Below, piece after piece: positions 1 to 4,066 of a stretch of DNA of 7,041 nt; positions within the stretch are counted from its first letter, which is position 1, and each line of letters starts with the position of its first letter. The stretch covers positions 1 to 7,041 of the forward strand of contig JABBBF010000130.1 in the NCBI GenBank assembly GCA_018607545.1, given 5' to 3'. A program made the position numbers and the translations under genes. Below the pieces are notes generated by a model. The model was not told the DNA's origin. It was given only the letters and a program-made list of their open reading frames with translations, and ran no database searches. This DNA comes from SAR92 clade bacterium (GTDB lineage: Bacteria; Pseudomonadota; Gammaproteobacteria; Pseudomonadales; Porticoccaceae).

Positions 1-517
1 TTTCAGCTTCAACGCCAATTCGCTCGAGAATCACACTGAGATCGTTCTCCAGAGATTCGAAGCGGCCGACAAAGTCGACCAAATCATTGCCGAAGGAATC
101 GGTAACAAAACGGCTCTGATTGATTTTGTTGCGCTTGATCTCATAGTGAATATAAGACTCAAAACTATCAATATTATTGATCTTTTTACTTCGGTGATGG
201 TGTTGATTGGATTTAATGTAATGGTAGTAAGAAACCAACAGTGCCCAGGGGTTTCGCACAAAAGCAAACTTGTAATAATCATCAAATACCGAATTCGAAT
301 ACATTACCTGCATCTGTCGAGCAGTGGAGTGTTTTCGTCCGCGAACCCAGTGAAAGGGCCCGACCCAATTTACATTGATACCTATTTTGGCCAGCAGCCG
401 ATTAATCCAGACTTCCTCGGGTTTATCGCTAAAACTTTTTAGTGCGGCAGTGACACTTGTCCCGGCTGATTTGGGGATATGTACGAATAGAAACTTCTGT
501 TGACTGGAAACTAACAT
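1..517 (-). CDS. Sulfotransferase family 2 protein (PAPS-dependent carbohydrate sulfotransferase), 3' end cut by window edge
   Basis: Manual translation of the minus strand gives 172 residues with no stop, running off the left edge. Seen: the 5'-phosphosulfate-binding loop FVHIPKSAGTS (residues 11-21), a KHSTA motif (62-66) whose His is the expected catalytic base in this family, and the 3'-phosphate-binding stretch FVRNPWALLVSYYHY (86-100). Near the edge, DFVGRFESLENDL matches the usual family segment. Members of the Sulfotransfer_2 family move sulfate from PAPS onto sugar hydroxyls, so a surface polysaccharide is the likely acceptor (inferred). The start is uncertain. ATG at 517 leaves 10 residues before the loop motif; an in-frame ATG lies at 529 and an in-frame GTG at 556. 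The two ATGs lack a clear ribosome-binding site, while the GTG has a modest AGG 8 nt upstream and would add a hydrophobic N-terminus. The gene is divergent from the sulfotransferase at 557; the two share motifs but little other sequence. About 30-80 C-terminal residues are probably missing. Confidence 0.9.
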   Translation of the reverse strand, partial: MLVSSQQKFLFVHIPKSAGTSVTAALKSFSDKPEEVWINRLLAKIGINVNWVGPFHWVRGRKHSTARQMQVMYSNSVFDDYYKFAFVRNPWALLVSYYHYIKSNQHHHRSKKINNIDSFESYIHYEIKRNKINQSRFVTDSFGNDLVDFVGRFESLENDLSVILERIGVEAE

Positions 518-529
518 GATCAGTAACAT
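500..529 (+). promoter_or_regulatory. Candidate sigma70 promoter for the plus-strand sulfotransferase
   Basis: TTGACT at 500-505 (5 of 6 to the -35 consensus) is followed after 18 bp by TAACAT at 524-529 (4 of 6 to the -10 consensus). Transcription would start near 536, giving a leader of about 20 nt before the ATG at 557. The site lies inside or across the 5' end of the divergent sulfotransferase gene, which is expected because the intergenic space is too small for a promoter. This is a consensus match by eye only. Confidence 0.33.
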
Positions 530-556
530 AACAGAAAATATTGGAAAAATCCTCAC

Positions 557-1171
557 ATGATTAGCCTAACAAAAAAGACAAATAAGCTTCTATTACAGCT
601 TCGTGAGGTAATTCAACCAGCTAGGGAAGGGATAATTTTTATCCATATAAATAAGACCGGTGGAAGCAGTATTGGCAAGGCTCTGGGCATGCCCCTTGAA
701 CACAGGACAGCAGTTGAAAAAATCGCTCAACTGGGACAAAAAAAATGGGATAGCTGTTTTTCTTTCGCGGTAGTGAGAAACCCCTGGGACAAGGTTGTCT
801 CCCATTACCACTACCGGGTTCAAACCAATCAAACTGGTTTGGCAGACGCTCAAATAGAGTTTAAACAATGGGTAAAGCTCTGCTACCAAGAGCAGAATCC
901 AGCCTACTATGACAAGCCAAAAATGTTTCAGCCACAAACCGATTGGATTGCAGATCAGCAGGGAAATATCAAAGTAAATCATATCTGCAAATTTGAGACG
1001 CTCAATGCAGACTTTGCAACGCTCTGCAAGACCATTAACAAAACAGCAGAACTGCCTCATATCAAAACCTCAAATCGCGGAAAATATTCCGAATACTACG
1101 ATGATACGACTGCAGAAATAGTCCGCAAATGGTTTCAGGAAGATATAGATCTATTTAATTACAAATTTTGA
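557..1171 (+). CDS. Sulfotransferase family 2 protein (PAPS-dependent carbohydrate sulfotransferase), complete
   Basis: A complete 204-residue protein, a usual size for compact bacterial Sulfotransfer_2 members. Seen: the 5'-phosphosulfate-binding loop IHINKTGGSS (residues 29-38), HRTA (49-52) with the expected catalytic His49, and the 3'-phosphate-binding stretch VVRNPWDKVVSHYHY (72-86). An ICKFETLNADF segment follows, and the C-terminus reads YYDDTTAEIV...F..DIDLFNYKF, the normal family ending. The predicted reaction is transfer of sulfate from PAPS to a sugar hydroxyl in the cytoplasm; the acceptor cannot be read from sequence. There is no signal peptide or membrane segment. ATG 557 is preceded by a weak GGA 11 nt upstream, and about 28 residues come before the loop motif. 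It is divergent from the sulfotransferase at the left edge and convergent with the KpsS-like gene, 15 bp away. That context points to modification of a surface polysaccharide. The fold assignment is firm; the biological role is inferred. Confidence 0.92.
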   Translation: MISLTKKTNKLLLQLREVIQPAREGIIFIHINKTGGSSIGKALGMPLEHRTAVEKIAQLGQKKWDSCFSFAVVRNPWDKVVSHYHYRVQTNQTGLADAQIEFKQWVKLCYQEQNPAYYDKPKMFQPQTDWIADQQGNIKVNHICKFETLNADFATLCKTINKTAELPHIKTSNRGKYSEYYDDTTAEIVRKWFQEDIDLFNYKF

Positions 1172-1186
1172 TTTAAAGCTTGTGAC

Positions 1187-2308
1187 TTATAGATTTTTAA
1201 ATCTCTTCTGCAAGCTATCAATATGTTTTTTATCCGGATTTCGCCAAGATGTGGGGACACAATATTCGCTTTTTAGATAAGCGAGGAAATTTTCAATCAG
1301 CCCAATATCCAATTCCCATAAAGGCAACTGGTTAACCGCCTCAGACAGATCAGAGGCGTTCTTAACCGGATGACACAGCCCCTCAATACCATAACAGGCC
1401 TCGCCAAGAACAATCACCCGCTTGTGCAAAAGTATGGATTCAAGACCAACACTGGAATTTACCGTGATAACTGCATCGGCTTTTTCTATAAGCTCTTTTG
1501 TATCTCTGTTACTAAAAATTATATTTGGATTTTTACTGTAGAGTTCAGTGTATTTATATGGATCTGAGGGGTGCTCTTTTATAACAAACTTTAATGGTTG
1601 CTCGCTGTTTTGCTCAGCAAAATTAACCCACTGATAAAGATCGACCATGCTTTTTATGTTTTTTGAATTCAATAAAATCTGACTGTCGAATTTCACCTGA
1701 AACGGGACAAATATATATTTTTCAGGCAGTGCTGCGTAAAAATTTTTATTTTTGGCATGAGCTTTTTTTGACCGATGAAATTTTCTGGTAACTAACTCGC
1801 GCTCAATAAGAGTCTTATCATTTTTGTATTCCCTGTAAAACTGCGCGTCCCTCGGCAGGCTGTTAGCGTCATTAACACCTGACAAATCAAATGTAGTGGT
1901 ATCAGGTAACAGACCATTTTCAAAATGAACTACAGGGATATTTAATTTTTCCGCTAAGATTTTTATCGCCTGCTCTGGAAGCCTGTGGCCATTCCAAAGG
2001 GCAATAGATTTGGGTTTGCAAGCATGAATCAACCCGGAAAATTGGCGGTAATAAAACTTAAATTTAGCCTCATAATAGAATCCCAATAAGCGCCAAAGCC
2101 ATTGAGGAAAATTATATTTGGCTTTTTTTCGCTGAAGATGGAATTCAGTGCCTGCTTTAATTTCAGCATCTGAAAGAGGAGGCGCATGGAGCTTTATATA
2201 AGATTTAGGGGTGAAATCAAAGACTGACGAATGCAGATCTAGGTTCCGTTTCAAATACTGAAAGTATCTGTACATGGAACCATGTTTTGAAATAAACAGA
2301 ACATCCAT
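1187..2308 (-). CDS. KpsS-like capsule polysaccharide glycosyltransferase (Capsule_synth family)
   Basis: A 373-residue protein resembling KpsS/LipB-type capsule proteins, which in E. coli act with KpsC to build the poly-beta-Kdo linker on the lipid anchor of group 2 capsules. Seen: ALWNGHRLP (103-111); HFENGLLPD (128-136) followed by GVNDANSLPRDAQFY (144-158), matching the KpsS pattern of an acidic residue before Gly-x-x-Pro and then GVN..S.LPRD.; VPFQVKFDSQ (201-210); KEHP (244-247); and TVNSSVGLES (282-291) with VIVLGEACY (298-306), the typical C-terminal nucleotide-sugar-binding part. There is no signal peptide or membrane span, so a cytoplasmic or peripheral inner-membrane enzyme is expected. 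The ATG at 2308 has TAAGGA 9 nt upstream. No KpsC is visible here. The gene is strikingly AT-rich (several 60-bp lines at 23-42% G+C) compared with glnE, a sign of transfer or of a variable surface locus. It could use a sugar other than Kdo; the family is secure, the substrate is not. Confidence 0.82.
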   Translation of the reverse strand: MDVLFISKHGSMYRYFQYLKRNLDLHSSVFDFTPKSYIKLHAPPLSDAEIKAGTEFHLQRKKAKYNFPQWLWRLLGFYYEAKFKFYYRQFSGLIHACKPKSIALWNGHRLPEQAIKILAEKLNIPVVHFENGLLPDTTTFDLSGVNDANSLPRDAQFYREYKNDKTLIERELVTRKFHRSKKAHAKNKNFYAALPEKYIFVPFQVKFDSQILLNSKNIKSMVDLYQWVNFAEQNSEQPLKFVIKEHPSDPYKYTELYSKNPNIIFSNRDTKELIEKADAVITVNSSVGLESILLHKRVIVLGEACYGIEGLCHPVKNASDLSEAVNQLPLWELDIGLIENFLAYLKSEYCVPTSWRNPDKKHIDSLQKRFKNL

Positions 2309-2317
2309 ATCCTACAA

Positions 2318-2323
2318 TCCTTA
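2318..2323 (-). promoter_or_regulatory. Ribosome-binding site of the KpsS-like gene
   Basis: Read on the minus strand, TAAGGA lies 9 nt before the ATG at 2308. A nearer AGGA is only 1 nt from the ATG and too close to work. The well-placed site supports the 2308 start and independent translation after the 52-bp gap from the upstream glycosyltransferase gene. Confidence 0.6.
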
Positions 2324-2360
2324 CCTTCCTGGTAATCATTAGCATTTTAACCTTTCAGAT

Positions 2361-3089
2361 TTAATGCCAGTGTTCAGCTACCCACTTTGCCGGCTTAAAC
2401 CGGCGGTACCATTTACCGCTTACGCCAGCGATGGCCTCATGGGGATCGGGCTTACCATGAAATACTAGCACACGAGTATCTACAGGCATCTCTGTTTCAC
2501 GAGCTATAAACAGTGAAAAGGGCTTGATGCAGTGACGCTTAAAGCTGCGACACCAGCTATCAGGCCAATAGACCAGTGCATTTTTTGCCATCAGTGCCGC
2601 GGACAGATACTCCTGTTCGTTGCGATGGGTCTTTTTGATTTGCTCAAAGGATTTTTCAAATTCGGCAAGCACTTCCGGATGAGCACCCACTTCAAAACGA
2701 TAGACCGATGAGTTTCCGGTGCCGTCCTTTTTGATCCAGTCTTTAATGATCATTACTTCACCCGGGTAATCAAATAGATCATCCAGGCTGCCAGTAATAA
2801 TTAAATCTAGGTCTAGGCACAGCACTTTGCCCCTGAGGTCATAGAGGGTCTCGGCAAAAACTGCCAGCTTATTCCAACCGCGCTCGGGGCCACCCAGATC
2901 AACAGAGAGCTCAGGGAGCGGAAATACTTCTACGTGCTCGTTTAAACCGCTGCCATCTTCAGTTAGACAGATAAAACGAAAGTCTCGGCTCATATTGCGG
3001 GCAACCATCGAATACAGGGTATTTACATAATCCCCTGAATACTTGGTTCCCCACTTCATGCATAAAACATTAACCATTTCTTGTGCCAT
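2361..3089 (-). CDS. Small GT8-like (GT-A fold) glycosyltransferase
   Basis: A 242-residue protein with the look of a compact GT-A glycosyltransferase. Seen: an N-terminal NVLCMKWGTKY strand (7-17); GWNKLAVF (71-78), which probably packs against the nucleotide; the metal-binding DxD as LCLDLDLIITGSLDDLF (90-106, Asp93 and Asp95), very like the GT8 pattern D.D....G.L..L; GNSSVYRF in the acceptor region; and FHGKPDP (210-216), where His211 matches the C-terminal metal-binding His of GT8 enzymes. The predicted role is transfer of a sugar from a nucleotide-sugar donor to a surface glycan; donor and acceptor are unknown. There is no signal peptide or transmembrane segment. I recall similar short proteins, mostly uncharacterised, in other proteobacteria. 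ATG 3089 has no good ribosome-binding site; Met5 (3077) is an alternative start, closer to the conserved strand. It follows ilvE after 27 bp on the same strand and so is probably cotranscribed. Its base composition lies between glnE and the KpsS-like gene. Confidence 0.8.
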   Translation of the reverse strand: MAQEMVNVLCMKWGTKYSGDYVNTLYSMVARNMSRDFRFICLTEDGSGLNEHVEVFPLPELSVDLGGPERGWNKLAVFAETLYDLRGKVLCLDLDLIITGSLDDLFDYPGEVMIIKDWIKKDGTGNSSVYRFEVGAHPEVLAEFEKSFEQIKKTHRNEQEYLSAALMAKNALVYWPDSWCRSFKRHCIKPFSLFIARETEMPVDTRVLVFHGKPDPHEAIAGVSGKWYRRFKPAKWVAEHWH

Positions 3090-3116
3090 GACTTTGAATA
3101 TTTCCCGAGCTGGTTT

Positions 3117-4046
3117 TTATTTAGCGACTGGCGCTAACCAGTTTTGATATTTATTATTTTTACCACGCACCAGATCAAAGTAGGCCGCTTGCAATACTGT
3201 GGTAATTGGACCGCGTTTACCGCTGCCAATAATACGGCTGTCGTATTCGCGAATCGGCACAACCTCGGCAGCTGTGCCGGTAAAGAAGGCTTCATCACTG
3301 ATATAAACTTCGTCGCGGCTGATGCGCTTTTCGCGCACTTCGATGCCGTGGTCTGCCGCCAGTTTAAACACTGTATCGCGGGTAATACCGTCGAGACAGG
3401 AGGTTAGGTCTGGTGTGTAGATAACGCCGTCGCGGACAATAAAGAAGTTTTCTGCACTGCCCTCGGCAACATAGCCTTCGGGGTCGAGCATAATCGCTTC
3501 GTCGCAGCCAGAGTCCAGTGCTTCGCGGAGTGCCAACATCGAGTTGATATAATTGCCGCTAGCCTTGGCTTTTACCATGGTGATATTCACATGGTGCCTA
3601 GTGTAAGACGAGGTGCGAACTTTAAGGCCAGTCTCAAGGGTTTCTGGAGACATATACGAGGGCCAATCCCAACCGGCAATACCTACATGGACTTTAAGCC
3701 CTTCAGCGCGCAGTCCCATGCCTTCAGAACCTAAAAAGACTAGCGGGCGAATATAAGCGGCATCCAATTTGTTAGCGCGAATCACTTCACGGTGCGCTTC
3801 GCAAATTTCTTCCTGACTGAAAGGTACTTGCAGGTGAAGAATTTTGGACGAGTTAAACAGGCGCTTAATATGGTCTTCCAGACGGAAAATACAGGTGCCA
3901 GAGCTCTCCGTTTCATAGGCGCGAATGCCTTCGAAAACGGCGTTGCCGTAGTGTAGGGATGAAGTGAGGAAATGCGTCTGCGCATCTCGCCAATCAACCA
4001 TTTTGCCATCCATCCAGATAAAACCATCGCGGTCCGAAAACGACAT
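3117..4046 (-). CDS. ilvE: Branched-chain amino acid aminotransferase
   Basis: A class IV PLP-dependent aminotransferase of 309 residues, the same length class as E. coli IlvE. It interconverts leucine, isoleucine and valine with their 2-oxo acids using glutamate/2-oxoglutarate, the last step of branched-chain amino acid synthesis, in the cytoplasm. Seen: HYGNAVFEGIRAY (32-44), YIRPLVFLG (98-106), the catalytic lysine Lys161 in KAKASGNYINS (159-169), the PLP-binding Glu195 in EGSAENFF (195-202), GITRD (220-224) and GTAAEVVPIR (257-266). These align with E. coli Lys160 and Glu194 after a one-residue shift, and no key residue is missing. AAGAGGA lies 8 nt before the ATG, a strong ribosome-binding site that fixes the start. 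It lies 20 bp downstream of the glnE stop and 27 bp upstream of the glycosyltransferase start. No leader peptide or attenuator fits in the 20-bp gap, so any isoleucine/valine control would act further upstream. Confidence 0.97.
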   Translation of the reverse strand: MSFSDRDGFIWMDGKMVDWRDAQTHFLTSSLHYGNAVFEGIRAYETESSGTCIFRLEDHIKRLFNSSKILHLQVPFSQEEICEAHREVIRANKLDAAYIRPLVFLGSEGMGLRAEGLKVHVGIAGWDWPSYMSPETLETGLKVRTSSYTRHHVNITMVKAKASGNYINSMLALREALDSGCDEAIMLDPEGYVAEGSAENFFIVRDGVIYTPDLTSCLDGITRDTVFKLAADHGIEVREKRISRDEVYISDEAFFTGTAAEVVPIREYDSRIIGSGKRGPITTVLQAAYFDLVRGKNNKYQNWLAPVAK

Positions 4047-4054
4047 CGACCTAT

Positions 4055-4061
4055 TCCTCTT
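4055..4061 (-). promoter_or_regulatory. Ribosome-binding site of ilvE
   Basis: Read on the minus strand, AAGAGGA sits 8 nt before the ATG at 4046, inside the 20-bp glnE-ilvE gap. It is the strongest ribosome-binding site in the window. It decides the ilvE start and indicates efficient translation from a shared transcript. Confidence 0.8.
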
Positions 4062-4066
4062 ATTAA

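Noticed and set aside
31..442. Open frames on both strands inside the left-edge region (minus 31-285, plus 146-442).
   Set aside because: Both overlap the left-edge sulfotransferase frame, which carries all family motifs. The alternatives show no recognisable domain.
593..1060. A 155-codon minus-strand frame opposite the complete sulfotransferase.
   Set aside because: It is a shadow of a well-supported gene, with no known motif and no ribosome-binding site noticed.
1145..1154. Ten-base palindrome ATAGATCTAT near the sulfotransferase stop.
   Set aside because: It is short, within coding sequence, and expected by chance in AT-rich DNA.
1..1171. Tandem or inverted duplication explaining the two sulfotransferases.
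   Set aside because: Similarity is limited to cofactor-binding motifs; lengths and spacing between motifs differ, so they are old paralogues or separate acquisitions.
1191..1204. Inverted repeat AGATTTTTAAATCT near the converging stop codons, considered as a terminator.
   Set aside because: It is very AT-rich with a tiny loop and no following T-run, and lies inside the KpsS-like coding end. Probably chance.
2344..2349. Minus-strand TAAAAT as a -10 element for a promoter of the KpsS-like gene.
   Set aside because: The -10 match is good, but the only -35-like hexamer (CTGGCA) is 15 bp away and weak. Not enough to call a promoter.
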